A DNA stretch of 64,000 nucleotides from Sphaerisporangium corydalis (GTDB lineage Bacteria; Actinomycetota; Actinomycetes; Streptosporangiales; Streptosporangiaceae), in NCBI RefSeq assembly GCF_025506355.1, contig NZ_JANZYP010000006.1, positions 62,001 through 126,000 of the forward strand, read 5' to 3'. Of the stretch, positions 25,700-35,833 are shown piece after piece. Positions within the stretch are counted from its first letter, which is position 1; every line of letters begins with the position of its first letter. A program made the translations under genes and the position numbers. The notes beneath the pieces were generated by a model. That model did no database searches, had not been told where the DNA came from, and was given only the letters and a program-made list of their open reading frames with translations.

Positions 25700-27068
25700 G
25701 AGGTTCGTCAGGGTCGCCGTCGCGGGTGTGCTGCTCGCGTGCCTGACCTCCGTCCCGGTCGCCGCTCACGCGGGCCCCGCCGCTCGTGGCGGGGACTGCG
25801 CGCCGGAGTTCGTGATCGCCGACCCGAACGCCCGGCAGTACGAGCAGGCCGCACTCGGCGCGGTGTACACCCTCCGGATCGAGGAGGAGGGGCCGCCGCG
25901 TGTGCGGGCCCGGTTGATGCGGCCCTGGATGCCCCCGACGCCGGAGGGGCCGATCGCCAGGGCCGATATCGACGGGGACGGCTGCGACGACCTGGTGGTC
26001 GGTTCTCCCCATTTGAGCGCCGGCGACCACCCCGGCACCCCCGACCTCGGCTACCTGCCAGGTGAGGACGGGTACGTCCAGATCATCTGGGGTGGCACAC
26101 CAGCGCGGGGGCAGATGGACGCCACGACCGTCCTCCGGCCGCCCGTCCGGGGCCGGCACGGGCATTTCGGCTGGTCGGTGGCGGCAGCGGCGGGCGTCGT
26201 CGCGGTGGGCGCGCCGCACGAGGACGCGCCGGGCGTGCCGGACGCGGGCGCCGTCCACCTGTTCGCCCTGGCGGACCGCCGTGTGCGCGGGGCACCCCGG
26301 CGGCTCGCCCAGGACACTCCCGGCGTTCCGGGCGACAGCGAGGACGGCGACCTGTTCGGCTGGTCGCTGGCCATGGCGGACCTGGCGGGGGCCGCCGGAG
26401 TACCGGACCTGGTGGTCGGCGCGCCGTACGAGGACGACGACGGGGGCGGGCGGCAGCCGGACGGGCAGGGGGTGACGCACGCGGGGGCGGTGACGCTGCT
26501 GCGCGACGTCGCGCTGCCGAGGACGCCGGCCGGCACGCAGTTCCGGTTGCCCTCAGCGGAGGGCCTGTTCGGGTACGCGCTGGCCGCGAGCAGGTCGGCG
26601 GGAGTCGCCAACCTGGCCGCGGGGGCGCCGGGCGCCGGCGCCGTACAGCTGTTCCGGGGGACGCCGGGCGGGGACCCGAGCCCGCTCCGGGTGCTGCGCG
26701 GGCCCAGGTCGTACGGGTTCTCGCTGGCGCTGGCCGGCGACGACCTGGCCATCGGAGCGCCCGACGAGGGCGGCGGGACCGTCACGGTCGTCCCGCTGGA
26801 CGGGCCGGCGGAGCCGTTCGTCGTCGGGGGCGGTCCCGGGGATCGGTTCGGCTGGTCGGTGGCCGGGGCGGGGTACGGCCGGCTGCTGGTGGGCGCGCCG
26901 GACCGGGGGAGGACGGGGGCCGTGGCGCTGGTCCCGATCGGGGGCGACGAGATCGTCTGGTTCGCCCCCGGGGACGGAACGATCCCCGAGCCGCCCTCTG
27001 TGTACGGCGAGCCCCGGTGGCCGCACGAACGCGGCGTCGCGGTCGACTTCGGGTCGTCGGTGGGCTGA
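25698..27068 (+). CDS. Exported FG-GAP (integrin-alpha-like) beta-propeller protein
   Basis: This 456-residue protein has a signal peptide (MRFVRVAVAGVLLACLTSVPVAAHA) and about six FG-GAP-like blades. Examples are ARADIDGDGCDDLVVGSP (calcium-binding DxDxDGxxD), HFGWSVAAAAGVVAVGAP, LFGWSLAMADLAG...DLVVGAP, LFGYALAAS, YGFSLALAGDDLAIGAP and RFGWSVAGAGYGRLLVGAP. Predicted role is adhesion or ligand binding outside the cell. Its GTG start derives from a copy of the preceding gene's 3' end, so the ribosome site is poor; an operon with the 25034 gene is likely. Confidence 0.88.
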   Translation: MRFVRVAVAGVLLACLTSVPVAAHAGPAARGGDCAPEFVIADPNARQYEQAALGAVYTLRIEEEGPPRVRARLMRPWMPPTPEGPIARADIDGDGCDDLVVGSPHLSAGDHPGTPDLGYLPGEDGYVQIIWGGTPARGQMDATTVLRPPVRGRHGHFGWSVAAAAGVVAVGAPHEDAPGVPDAGAVHLFALADRRVRGAPRRLAQDTPGVPGDSEDGDLFGWSLAMADLAGAAGVPDLVVGAPYEDDDGGGRQPDGQGVTHAGAVTLLRDVALPRTPAGTQFRLPSAEGLFGYALAASRSAGVANLAAGAPGAGAVQLFRGTPGGDPSPLRVLRGPRSYGFSLALAGDDLAIGAPDEGGGTVTVVPLDGPAEPFVVGGGPGDRFGWSVAGAGYGRLLVGAPDRGRTGAVALVPIGGDEIVWFAPGDGTIPEPPSVYGEPRWPHERGVAVDFGSSVG

Positions 27069-27160
27069 GCGGGGGAGAGGAGCCTTGCTGAGCCGTTCAT
27101 GGGATTGCCCGCCGTGACCCGCCTTCAAGGAATCACGGCTGGCGACGTGTGGTGGTGGGT

Positions 27161-27186
27161 GCCCGCCGCGAATCGTGACGGCGGGC
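27161..27186. terminator. Hairpin between convergent FG-GAP and tex genes
   Basis: GCCCGCCG (27161-27168) pairs with CGGCGGGC (27179-27186) around a 10-base loop. It lies between two convergent stops and could serve both strands. Confidence 0.5.
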
Positions 27187-27199
27187 GATTCGCACCGCG

Positions 27200-29725
27200 T
27201 TACTTCAGGCCCTTGTCGAGGCCGGCCTTGCGGAGGGCCTCGGCCAGGGCGCCGCCGCCGGGCGAGCCGCCCTGGCCCTGCCTCGGCTGGGACCCGCCGC
27301 GCCCGCCGCCCTGGCCCGAGCCGCGACCGCCGCCCGTGCCACGCCCGCCGCCCTGGCCGGCGTCACGCCCACCGCCTTGCCCAGCGCCTCGTCCGTCCTG
27401 CCCCGAGCCGCGTCCGCCACCGCCCTGGCCGCCACCGCCCTGGCCCGCACCCGCGCCGCCCTGGCCGCCGCCGCGTCCGCCGTCCTGTCCTCCGGGACGG
27501 CCGCCGCGCTGGCCGCGTCCCTGGCCCTGGCCGTCGGGGCCTGAGGACGGGAGCTCGTCGTCCAGGCGCAGGGTGAGGGAGATGCGCTTGCGCGGGATGT
27601 CGATCTCAAGGACCTTCACGCGGACGATGTCGCCCGGCTTGACGACCTCGCGCGGGTCCTTGACGAAGTTCCTGGACATCGCCGAGACGTGCACCAGCCC
27701 GTCCTGGTGTACGCCGACGTCGACGAACGCGCCGAACGCGGCGACGTTGGTCACGACGCCCTCCAGCAGCATGCCCGGCTCCAGGTCGGAGAGCTTCTCC
27801 ACGCCCTCCTTGAACGTGGCCGCCTTGAACGCGGGCCTCGGGTCGCGTCCCGGCTTCTCCAGTTCCTTGAGGATGTCGGAGACGGTCGGCAGGCCGAAGG
27901 TGTCGTCGGCGAAGTCGGCCGGCTTCAGGGAGCGCAGCACGGCGCCGTTGCCGATCAGCGTCTTCAGGTCGCCGCTGGTGGCGTTGATGATGCGCCGGAC
28001 GACGGGGTAGGCCTCGGGGTGCACGCTGGAGGCGTCCAGGGGATCGTCCCCGCCGGGGATGCGCAGGAAGCCGGCGCACTGCTCGAACGCCTTCGGCCCG
28101 AGCCGGGCGACGTCCTTGAGCGCGCGGCGCGACCGGAACGGCCCGTTGGCGTCGCGGTGCAGCACGATGTTCTCCGCGAGCCCGGAGCCGATGCCCGACA
28201 CCCGGGTCAGCAGGGGCGCCGACGCGGTGTTGACGTCCACGCCGACGCCGTTCACGCAGTCCTCGACCACGGCGTCCAGGGACCGGGAGAGCTTGGTCTC
28301 CGACAGGTCGTGCTGGTACTGCCCGACGCCGATCGACTTGGGGTCGATCTTGACCAGCTCGGCCAGCGGGTCCTGGAGCCGGCGGGCGATGGACACCGCG
28401 CCGCGCAGCGAGACGTCCAGCTCGGGCAGCTCCTGCGAGGCGTAGGCCGACGCGGAGTAGACCGAGGCGCCGGCCTCGGAGACGACGACCTTGGTGAGCG
28501 GCAGGTCGGGGTGCAGCTTGATCAGGTCGCCGGCGAGCTTGTCGGTCTCGCGCGAGGCGGTGCCGTTGCCGATCGCGACCAGCTCGACGTGGTGCTCGCG
28601 GGCGAGCCGCGCGAGCACGGCGATCGACTCATCCCAGCGGCGCCTCGGTTCGTGCGGGTAGATCGTGTCGGTGGCGACGACCTTGCCGGTCGTGTCCACG
28701 ATGGCCACCTTCACGCCCGTGCGCAGGCCGGGGTCCAGGCCCATGGTCGGGCGGCTGCCGGCGGGGGCGGCGAGCAGCAGGTCGCGCAGGTTGGTGGCGA
28801 ACACGCGCACGGCCTCCTCCTCGGCGGCCTGCCACAGGCGCATGCGCAGGTCGATGCCGAGGTGGACCAGGATGCGCGTGCGCCAGGACCAGCGGACCGT
28901 GTCGGACAGCCAGCGGTCGGCGGGCCGGCCACGGTCGGACACCCCGAAGCGCCGCGCGATGCGGACCTCGTAGGAGTTCGGGCCGTCCTCGGCGGGGGCC
29001 TCCTCGGGCTCAAGGGTGAGCGAGAGGACCTCCTCCTTCTCGCCCCTGAACATCGCGAGGATCCGGTGGGAGGGCAGCTTGGTGAACGGCTCGGCGAAGT
29101 CGAAGTAGTCGGAGAACTTCGCGCCCGCCTCCTGCTTGTCGTCGCGCACGCGGGCCACCAGCCGGCCGCGCGACCACATCTGCTCGCGCAGGCCGCCGAT
29201 GAGGTCGGCGTCCTCGGCGAAGCGCTCGATCAGGATGGCGCGGGCGCCCTCCAGCGCGGCGGCGGCGTCCGCGACGCCCTTCTCGGCGTCCACGAAGACC
29301 GCGGCGGCGGCCGTGGGGTCGCGGGTCGGGTCGGCGAGCAGTCCGTCGGCGAGCGGCTCCAGCCCCGCCTCCCGGGCGATCTGCGCCTTGGTGCGGCGCT
29401 TGGGCTTGTACGGGAGGTAGATGTCCTCCAGGCGGGCCTTGGAGTCGGCCGCCATGATCTGCGCTTCGAGCGCGTCGTCGAGCTTGCCCTGGGAGCGGAT
29501 CGACTCCAGGATCGCCGTGCGCCGTTCGTCCAGCTCGCGAAGGTACCGCAGCCGATCTTCGAGCGTGCGCAGTTGCGCGTCGTCGAGCAGCTCGGTCGCC
29601 TCCTTGCGGTAGCGGGCGATGAACGGCACCGTGGCGCCGCCGTCGAGCAGCTCGACGGCCGCCTTAACCTGCCGCTCACGCACGCCGAGCTCTTCGGCGA
29701 TCTGCTGATGAATGGAGATCGTCAC
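27200..29725 (-). CDS. tex: Tex-family S1 RNA-binding transcription accessory protein
   Basis: This protein is about 841 residues. It has the Tex N-terminal helical region ([41 protein letters not shown]), a YqgF-like RNase H fold ([18 protein letters not shown]), helix-hairpin-helix motifs ([16 protein letters not shown]), and an S1 domain ([21 protein letters not shown]). Tex/Spt6-like proteins associate with RNA polymerase and RNA. GTG 29725 is chosen because homology begins there; upstream codons look non-coding. The C-terminal about 110 residues are a Gly/Gln/Arg-rich low-complexity tail (GQGGG and RGG-like), longer than usual, followed by a short conserved helix ([16 protein letters not shown]). 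Confidence 0.93.
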   Translation of the reverse strand: MTISIHQQIAEELGVRERQVKAAVELLDGGATVPFIARYRKEATELLDDAQLRTLEDRLRYLRELDERRTAILESIRSQGKLDDALEAQIMAADSKARLEDIYLPYKPKRRTKAQIAREAGLEPLADGLLADPTRDPTAAAAVFVDAEKGVADAAAALEGARAILIERFAEDADLIGGLREQMWSRGRLVARVRDDKQEAGAKFSDYFDFAEPFTKLPSHRILAMFRGEKEEVLSLTLEPEEAPAEDGPNSYEVRIARRFGVSDRGRPADRWLSDTVRWSWRTRILVHLGIDLRMRLWQAAEEEAVRVFATNLRDLLLAAPAGSRPTMGLDPGLRTGVKVAIVDTTGKVVATDTIYPHEPRRRWDESIAVLARLAREHHVELVAIGNGTASRETDKLAGDLIKLHPDLPLTKVVVSEAGASVYSASAYASQELPELDVSLRGAVSIARRLQDPLAELVKIDPKSIGVGQYQHDLSETKLSRSLDAVVEDCVNGVGVDVNTASAPLLTRVSGIGSGLAENIVLHRDANGPFRSRRALKDVARLGPKAFEQCAGFLRIPGGDDPLDASSVHPEAYPVVRRIINATSGDLKTLIGNGAVLRSLKPADFADDTFGLPTVSDILKELEKPGRDPRPAFKAATFKEGVEKLSDLEPGMLLEGVVTNVAAFGAFVDVGVHQDGLVHVSAMSRNFVKDPREVVKPGDIVRVKVLEIDIPRKRISLTLRLDDELPSSGPDGQGQGRGQRGGRPGGQDGGRGGGQGGAGAGQGGGGQGGGGRGSGQDGRGAGQGGGRDAGQGGGRGTGGGRGSGQGGGRGGSQPRQGQGGSPGGGALAEALRKAGLDKGLK

Positions 29726-30013
29726 GATCCTGGTCCGCCTTCGGTTGAGGGTCGGGGACGATTGTGCATGCTCCGCACCCCGATTGTCGCGCCGAGCCGC
29801 CGAGGACAGAAGCCCGTCCGGCCATTCACCCGCCGCCACCGGCCTTCTCGCGCCGGCCGGGGCGCTCCTGCTTCTTGATTGAACTCTCAAGTATTACTAA
29901 ACGTCCCAGGAGCTGCGAGACTGGGAGTGCGTGACCTGGGCATGTGGCGTGCGTCGCCCCGCGCGCCGGCAGGCCGCCACGGCCGCGCGGTCCGCGGGAA
30001 CTGGAGGCTGGCG

Positions 30014-30214
30014 TTGAAGATAATTCTGTTTCTCTTCGCATTGATCATCGTTGTTTCGTGCCTGCTCATGCTGATACGCACCTGGACGCCCCCGAAGCCG
30101 AAGGAGCTGCCCGGCGACAGCGCGAAGGCGATACTCAAGCGACGCTACGCCGCCGGAGAGATCGACGAGGACGAGTACCTCCGGCGGATGTCCGGGATCT
30201 CCCAGGACTGGTAG
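30014..30214 (+). CDS. Small SHOCT-domain membrane protein
   Basis: This 66-residue protein has one N-terminal transmembrane helix (IILFLFALIIVVSCLLMLI) and a C-terminal SHOCT motif (AKAILKRRYAAGEIDEDEYLRRM). The start is TTG 30014, with GGAGG six bases upstream. SHOCT motifs often occur at protein termini and may mediate oligomerisation. No functional partner is evident. Confidence 0.82.
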   Translation: MKIILFLFALIIVVSCLLMLIRTWTPPKPKELPGDSAKAILKRRYAAGEIDEDEYLRRMSGISQDW

Positions 30215-30262
30215 CGCCCCAGGGTCTCCCGGACCGGCGTGGCCACCACGGGCCGTGTCGCC

Positions 30263-33200
30263 TCAGCCCGCACGGACGGGCTCGGGCGCCTTCCGGCCGT
30301 CGATGCGGCCGCGCAGCGCCTCGTACCCCACCAGGTCGTCGGGCGCGGCGTCCGGGACGTCGGCGTCGAAGCGGGCCAGAGACCGGAACCGCAAGGCGAC
30401 GAGCACGAGCACGACCATCGCGAGGGCGAACAGGACGTACATCAGCCCGACGCCCCGCCCCGCGCCCACGCCGATGACCGCGCCCACGCTGCCCGCCAGC
30501 GGCCCGCCCTCGGCGACCAGCGGGTCGAACAACCTGCTCCCGTACGGCGCGACCAGGCCGAACCCGATCGGCAGCGTCGACCAGGCGATCAGCGTGTTGA
30601 GGGCGAACACCCGCCCGTGGAACCTCGGCGGCACCTTGACCTGCACGATCGTGGTGTAGATGCCGTTGACCAGGGTGAGCCACAGGGCCATGCCGAACGC
30701 GCCCGCCGCGATCGTCACCAGGCTCGGCCGCAGGCCGGTGACCAGGCAGAACGCCGCGAGCCCGAGGACGCTGAGCATCATCCCGTACAGGCGCCGCCTC
30801 CTCGGCCCGCCCCACACGGTCATGACGAGCCCGCCGAGCAGCACGCCCGCGCCCGAGACGAACGCGATCCTGCCCGCGTCGGCGAGCGTGCCGAACGACA
30901 GCACCAGCGGTGAGATCAGCAGGAACAGCGGGGACAGGAAGATGTTGAGCGCGGCGAAGAACAGCAGCATCGACCGGATCGAGGAGTTGCCCCAGCTGTA
31001 GCGGAAGCCGTTCACGATCTCGGCCAGCACGGGCTCCTTGCGCTGCCAGGCCATGCTCGCGGGGAACCGGGTGAACAGCAGGACGGTGACGGCGAAGGCG
31101 TAGCTGACGACGTCGATGAGCACGATGCCCCCGAGGCCGATCGAGGCCATCAGCCCCACCGCGATCAGGGGGACCAGGAGCTGGGTCACGCCGTTGGCCA
31201 TCTGCGCGACCCCGTTGGCGTGGCCCAGGTACTGCTTGGGCACGAGCTGGGGGATCGAGGAGCCGTAGGCGAGCCGCTGGAACTGCAGGGCGACCGACAG
31301 GCTGACGATCAGTACGTAGATGTGCCAGGACGCCAGGTTCCCCGTCCACAGCAGCACGCCGAGCAGGAGCTGGACCCCGCCGGCCGCGACGTCGCCCGCC
31401 AGCATGACCCGCCGCCGGTTCGACCGGTCGACGACCGCGCCCGCCAGCGGGGCGACCAGCATGCCCGGCACCAGCCCGAGTACGGCGAACAGCGCGAAGC
31501 GGACGAGCGAGCCGGTCTGCAGGTAGATCCAGATCGGGATGGCGAACTCGGTGAGCGCCGAGCCGGTCATCGACACCATCTGGCTCGCGGCCACGGTGAC
31601 GAACCTGGCCATGCTCGGCTCGGGGCCGGTCGCCGTCACCGGCTCGCCGGCCCGGGAGACGTCGTGCAGCCACCATTCGGCGTCGCGCCCGCCGCGCGCC
31701 TCCTGGGTGAGCGTCTCGGGCGCGTCCAGCGTGCGGTGGACGGTCGTAACGATCTCCGACAGCTCCTTCGCCCGATATTTCAGGAAGAAGTGCCCCGCCT
31801 CGGCCAGGACCACCACCGCCGAGGTGTCCGCGATGAAGTGCCACTCGCGGAAACGCTCCTGGTAGTAGTCGGTGCTCGGGTCGCGCTCGCCCGCGATGGT
31901 GACGATGGGCGCGCGCAGCCGCTCGACCCCCTCGCGCAGCAGCCGCGTGTAGTGGGCCTCGGCCTCCTCGGAGTCCCTGCGCATGTTGCGGATGATGTGC
32001 CGCGCCTGGCCGGGGTCCAGGTCGTTGAGCTCCAGCCCCCAGGACAGCAGCCAGTTGGCGTACGCCTGGTCCGAGCGCAGCGCCTCCATCCGGGCGAACC
32101 TGGACAGGGCGTTCATCACGCGGTTCTCCGGCCGGGCGAACGGGAAGATCGCGCCGATGTGCACGGCGTCCAGCTCACGCCCGGCCGCCTCCAGCCGGCG
32201 CGCGATCTCCACGATCATCGCCGAGCCGACGCCGCAGTGGCCGTACAGGGCCAGCGGGCCCTCCACCTTCGCGAGGATCTCGGCCACGCACCTGCTCGCG
32301 AGCTCGTCGAACGAGAGCCGGTCCTCGTCCACGCCGAGGTCGTGACCGGGGATCGCCACCGAGAACAGCCGGTACCCGCGCGGCAGCGCGTCGGCCAGCG
32401 GCTGGTACACCACCGCGCTCCCGCCGCCGTACGGCACACAGACATAGGAGAGCACCCGCTCGCCCGCCGGCACCGGCCGCGTCAGCTCGTACAGCAGACC
32501 GCGCGGGCCGCGTTCGCCGGCGGGGACGTCGGCGAGCGCGGCGAGCCCGCGGACCGTGGGGTTCTGGAACAGGTCCATCACCGACACGCCCGCGCCGTGG
32601 TTCGCGCGCATCCCGGCGATCACCTGGGTGGCCAGCAGCGAATGCCCGCCGAGGTCGAAGAAGTCGTCATCGATCCCGATGCGTTCGACGCCGAGCACCG
32701 CGCGCCAGACCGCGGCGACCGACTCCTGCGTGGCGGTCTCCGGCGGGACGAACTCCGTCCCCTCCTCGCGGACCGGCGCCGGTTCGGGCAGGGCGCGGCG
32801 GTCGAGCTTCCCGTTCGGCGACAGCGGCAGCCCCTCCAGCGGGACCAGCGCGGACGGCACCATGTAGTCGGGCAGCCGCAGCTTGAGCGCCGCGCGCACC
32901 TCGCCCGCCTGGGCGTCGCCGGCCAGGTACGCGACGATGCGCTTGTCCCCCGGCCGGTCCTCCCGGACGATCACCGCGGCGTCCCGCACGCCCGGCTGGT
33001 CGCGCAGGGCGGCCTCGATCTCGCCCAGCTCGATGCGCAACCCCCTGACCTTGACCTGGGTGTCCAGGCGGCCGAGGAAGTCGACGGTCCCGTCCGCCCG
33101 CCAGCGCGCCAGGTCGCCCGTCCGGTACAGGCGCGAGCCCGGCGGCCCGTACGGGTCGGGGACGAACCGCTCGGCCGTCAGCGCCGGCCTGCCGTGGTAG

Positions 33201-35833
33201 CCGTACGCCAGGCCGGCGCCGCCGATGTGCAGCTCGCCCGGCACCCCGATCGGGACGGGCCGGAGCCGGGGGTCCAGCACGTAAAGGCGGACGTTCTGGA
33301 TGGGCGCCCCGATGGGCACGCGGGCCCGTCCCGCGAGCTCCCCGGGCTCGCAGGCCCACGCCGACACGTCGACGGCCGCCTCGGTGGGGCCGTACAGGTT
33401 GTGCAGCTCGGCGGGCAGCGTCTCCCGGCAGCGGATCGCCAGGCCGGCGGGCAGCTCCTCGCCGCTGCAGATGACGCGCCTCAGCGACGTACACGACCGG
33501 GCGTCCTCGTCGGCGAGGAACACGGCGAGCATCGAGGGCACGAAGTGCAGGGTCGTCACGCCCTCCGTGCGGATCAGGCCCGCCAGGTATGCGGCGTCCT
33601 TGTGCCCGCCAGGGCGGGCCAGCACGAGCCGGGCGCCGGCCAGCAGCGGCCAGAAGAACTCCCACACCGAGACGTCGAAGCTCGCGGGGGTCTTCTGCAG
33701 GACGGTGTCGCCCGCGTCGAGGGGGAACCGCTTCCGCATCCAGTCGAGCCGGTTGACGATGCCGCGATGGGAGTTGGGCACGCCTTTCGGCCGGCCGGTG
33801 GAACCCGAGGTGTAGATCATGTAAGCCACGTCCCCGGCCTCGGCGCCCCGCCCTGCCGTGGTCTCCGGGGGCCGTTCCGCTTCGGTCTGCTTCGTGTCGG
33901 TCCGCTTGGCTTCGGTCCGCGTGGGCCGGTCCGCCGGGTCGTCCAGCGTCAGCAGGCGGGCCGTCTTCAGCGTTGCCGGGAGCGTCTCGCGCAGGCGCCG
34001 CTGGGTGAGGACGATCGTCGCGCCGGAGTCGGCGAGCATGAACTCCAGCCGCTCGGCCGGGTACTCGGGGTCCAGCGGCACGTACGCGGCGCCCGCCTTG
34101 AGGACGCCCAGCAGCCCGGCGACCAGGTCGAGCGACCGCTCCGCGCAGACCGCCACGCGCGTCCCCGGCCCTGCGCCGAGGGCGCGGAGCCGCCGTGCGA
34201 CCCGATCGGCCCGTTCGCCCAGCTCGGCGTAGGTGAGCGAGGCCCCCTCGAAGGTGACGGCGGTACGGCCGGGGGTGCGGGCGATCTGCTCCTCGACCAG
34301 GCCGTGCAGGGTGGCACCGTCGGGGAAGGGGGCGTCCGTCGCGTTGAACCCGGCCGTGACCAGCGCCCGCTCGGCCTCGCCGAGGATGGCGGCGTCCGAG
34401 ACGCGCGTGTCGGGGCGGGCGGTGACCTCCGCCAGGAACATGGTGAGGTGCGTCGCCATGCGCTCGACGGTGTCCGCCGCGAACAGGTCGGTGTTGTAGA
34501 TCAGCAGCAGGCCCAGCCCGCCGGCGTCCTCGCTCGCGTACAGCTCCAGGTCGAACCGGGTGGAGATCGTCTCCACCGCGAACGGCTCGACGGCGAGCCC
34601 CTCCACCGGGCGGGCCGGCGCGCCGCCGTAGTTCTGCATGGCGAAGATGGTCTGGAACAGCGGCGGCCGGGACACGTCACGCGCCACGTTCAGCTCTTGG
34701 ACCAGCCGTTCGAACGGCAGCTCCTGGTGCGCGAACGCGTCCAGCGCGGACTCCCTGGTCCGCGACAGCAGCTCGCGGAACGTCGGGTCGCCCGACAGGT
34801 CGGCGCGCATGGTCAGCATGTTGAGGAAGCAGCCGATCATGCCTTCCAGCTCCGGCCGCGATCGGCCGGCGATGGGGGACCCGACGGCGAAGTCCTCCTG
34901 GCCCGAGTACCGGCCGAGCAGCGCCTGCCACGCCGACAGCACGATCATGTACATCGTCACGCCGAGGTCGGCGGCCATCGCGCGCAGGCCGGCCGCCTCC
35001 CCGGCGCCGAGCCGGAAGCCGTGCGCGGCGCCCGCGAACGTCTGCCGCGCCGGCCTTGGGTGGTCGGTGAACACGTCCAGCGGCGGCAGCCCGGCCAGCC
35101 GCCCGCTCCAGTACGCGAGGTCGCCCCCGGCCTCCTGCTCCCGCCGCTGCCAGACGGCGAAGTCCCCGTAGTCGAGCGCCCCCCGCTCGCCGGTGACGGC
35201 CTCGGCCCCCTCGCCGCGCATGGCGGTCTCGTAGCGAGTGAGGATCTCCGAGGTCAGCAGGTCGCATGACCAGCCGTCGCAGGCGATGTGGTGCACCGCG
35301 AGCGCCAGCACGTGGTCCTCCGCGTCCAGCCTCACCAGCAGCGGCCGCAGCAGCGGGCCCGCCGCCAGGTCGAACGGCTCGGCCGCCAGCGCCGCGACCA
35401 GCTCCCGCGCCTCCTGTTCCGAGCCCGCCTTGGCGCGCGCCGGCCGTACCCCGGCGGAGTCCTCGACCACGGCGGCGGGACGGCCGTCGTCCCCGGCGGG
35501 GAAGCGCGTGCGCAGGGCCTCGTGCCGGTCGGCGACCTGGACGACCGCCGCCTCCAGCGCGTCTGCGTCCAGCGGGCCGCGCAGCCGGAGCGTGAGCACG
35601 ATGGTGTACGCGGCGGCGCCGGGGACGAGCTGGTCCATGAACCACAGCCGCTCCTGCGCGTACGACAGGGGCGGGGCCAGGCCGGGCGCGCGGCGCGGGA
35701 TGAGGTGCTCGGCGCGCGCCTGCGGACGGCGTCTCAGCCGCTGGGCGAGGAGTGCCTGTTTGCCGGCGCTGAGCGGTTCGCCGGAGCCGGGGCGCTGCGG
35801 CCCGAGTTCTGTCACGGGATCGGCCATCGACAT
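30263..35833 (-). CDS. Single-module NRPS C-A(Ser)-T-TE fused to an MFS transporter
   Basis: This 1,856-residue fusion has C (about 50-480, active HHIACDG with His181/His182/Asp186), A (about 520-1040; YMIYTSGSTGRPKG, core A8 RTGDLARW), T (Ser1065 in DLGGHSLLA), TE (about 1150-1390) and a 12-helix-type MFS domain (1408-1830; AVVDRSNRRRVMLAGD). Aligning by eye to GrsA positions gives the specificity code D-V-W-H-I-S-L-V-D-K, essentially the serine code of EntF-type modules. The TE nucleophile elbow reads YGHCGVG, so Cys1200 replaces Ser. No MbtH, PPTase or other biosynthetic gene is adjacent. The likely product is a seryl compound that is released and exported by the same polypeptide; the acyl donor is unknown. 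Confidence 0.93.
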   Translation of the reverse strand: MSMADPVTELGPQRPGSGEPLSAGKQALLAQRLRRRPQARAEHLIPRRAPGLAPPLSYAQERLWFMDQLVPGAAAYTIVLTLRLRGPLDADALEAAVVQVADRHEALRTRFPAGDDGRPAAVVEDSAGVRPARAKAGSEQEARELVAALAAEPFDLAAGPLLRPLLVRLDAEDHVLALAVHHIACDGWSCDLLTSEILTRYETAMRGEGAEAVTGERGALDYGDFAVWQRREQEAGGDLAYWSGRLAGLPPLDVFTDHPRPARQTFAGAAHGFRLGAGEAAGLRAMAADLGVTMYMIVLSAWQALLGRYSGQEDFAVGSPIAGRSRPELEGMIGCFLNMLTMRADLSGDPTFRELLSRTRESALDAFAHQELPFERLVQELNVARDVSRPPLFQTIFAMQNYGGAPARPVEGLAVEPFAVETISTRFDLELYASEDAGGLGLLLIYNTDLFAADTVERMATHLTMFLAEVTARPDTRVSDAAILGEAERALVTAGFNATDAPFPDGATLHGLVEEQIARTPGRTAVTFEGASLTYAELGERADRVARRLRALGAGPGTRVAVCAERSLDLVAGLLGVLKAGAAYVPLDPEYPAERLEFMLADSGATIVLTQRRLRETLPATLKTARLLTLDDPADRPTRTEAKRTDTKQTEAERPPETTAGRGAEAGDVAYMIYTSGSTGRPKGVPNSHRGIVNRLDWMRKRFPLDAGDTVLQKTPASFDVSVWEFFWPLLAGARLVLARPGGHKDAAYLAGLIRTEGVTTLHFVPSMLAVFLADEDARSCTSLRRVICSGEELPAGLAIRCRETLPAELHNLYGPTEAAVDVSAWACEPGELAGRARVPIGAPIQNVRLYVLDPRLRPVPIGVPGELHIGGAGLAYGYHGRPALTAERFVPDPYGPPGSRLYRTGDLARWRADGTVDFLGRLDTQVKVRGLRIELGEIEAALRDQPGVRDAAVIVREDRPGDKRIVAYLAGDAQAGEVRAALKLRLPDYMVPSALVPLEGLPLSPNGKLDRRALPEPAPVREEGTEFVPPETATQESVAAVWRAVLGVERIGIDDDFFDLGGHSLLATQVIAGMRANHGAGVSVMDLFQNPTVRGLAALADVPAGERGPRGLLYELTRPVPAGERVLSYVCVPYGGGSAVVYQPLADALPRGYRLFSVAIPGHDLGVDEDRLSFDELASRCVAEILAKVEGPLALYGHCGVGSAMIVEIARRLEAAGRELDAVHIGAIFPFARPENRVMNALSRFARMEALRSDQAYANWLLSWGLELNDLDPGQARHIIRNMRRDSEEAEAHYTRLLREGVERLRAPIVTIAGERDPSTDYYQERFREWHFIADTSAVVVLAEAGHFFLKYRAKELSEIVTTVHRTLDAPETLTQEARGGRDAEWWLHDVSRAGEPVTATGPEPSMARFVTVAASQMVSMTGSALTEFAIPIWIYLQTGSLVRFALFAVLGLVPGMLVAPLAGAVVDRSNRRRVMLAGDVAAGGVQLLLGVLLWTGNLASWHIYVLIVSLSVALQFQRLAYGSSIPQLVPKQYLGHANGVAQMANGVTQLLVPLIAVGLMASIGLGGIVLIDVVSYAFAVTVLLFTRFPASMAWQRKEPVLAEIVNGFRYSWGNSSIRSMLLFFAALNIFLSPLFLLISPLVLSFGTLADAGRIAFVSGAGVLLGGLVMTVWGGPRRRRLYGMMLSVLGLAAFCLVTGLRPSLVTIAAGAFGMALWLTLVNGIYTTIVQVKVPPRFHGRVFALNTLIAWSTLPIGFGLVAPYGSRLFDPLVAEGGPLAGSVGAVIGVGAGRGVGLMYVLFALAMVVLVLVALRFRSLARFDADVPDAAPDDLVGYEALRGRIDGRKAPEPVRAG

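Noticed and set aside
27689-29878. 729-codon plus-strand open frame
   Set aside because: It is antisense to tex, with shadow-type composition.
31220-35269. 1,349-codon plus-strand open frame
   Set aside because: It is entirely antisense to the NRPS-MFS gene, whose domains are unmistakable. No motif or ribosome site supports it.
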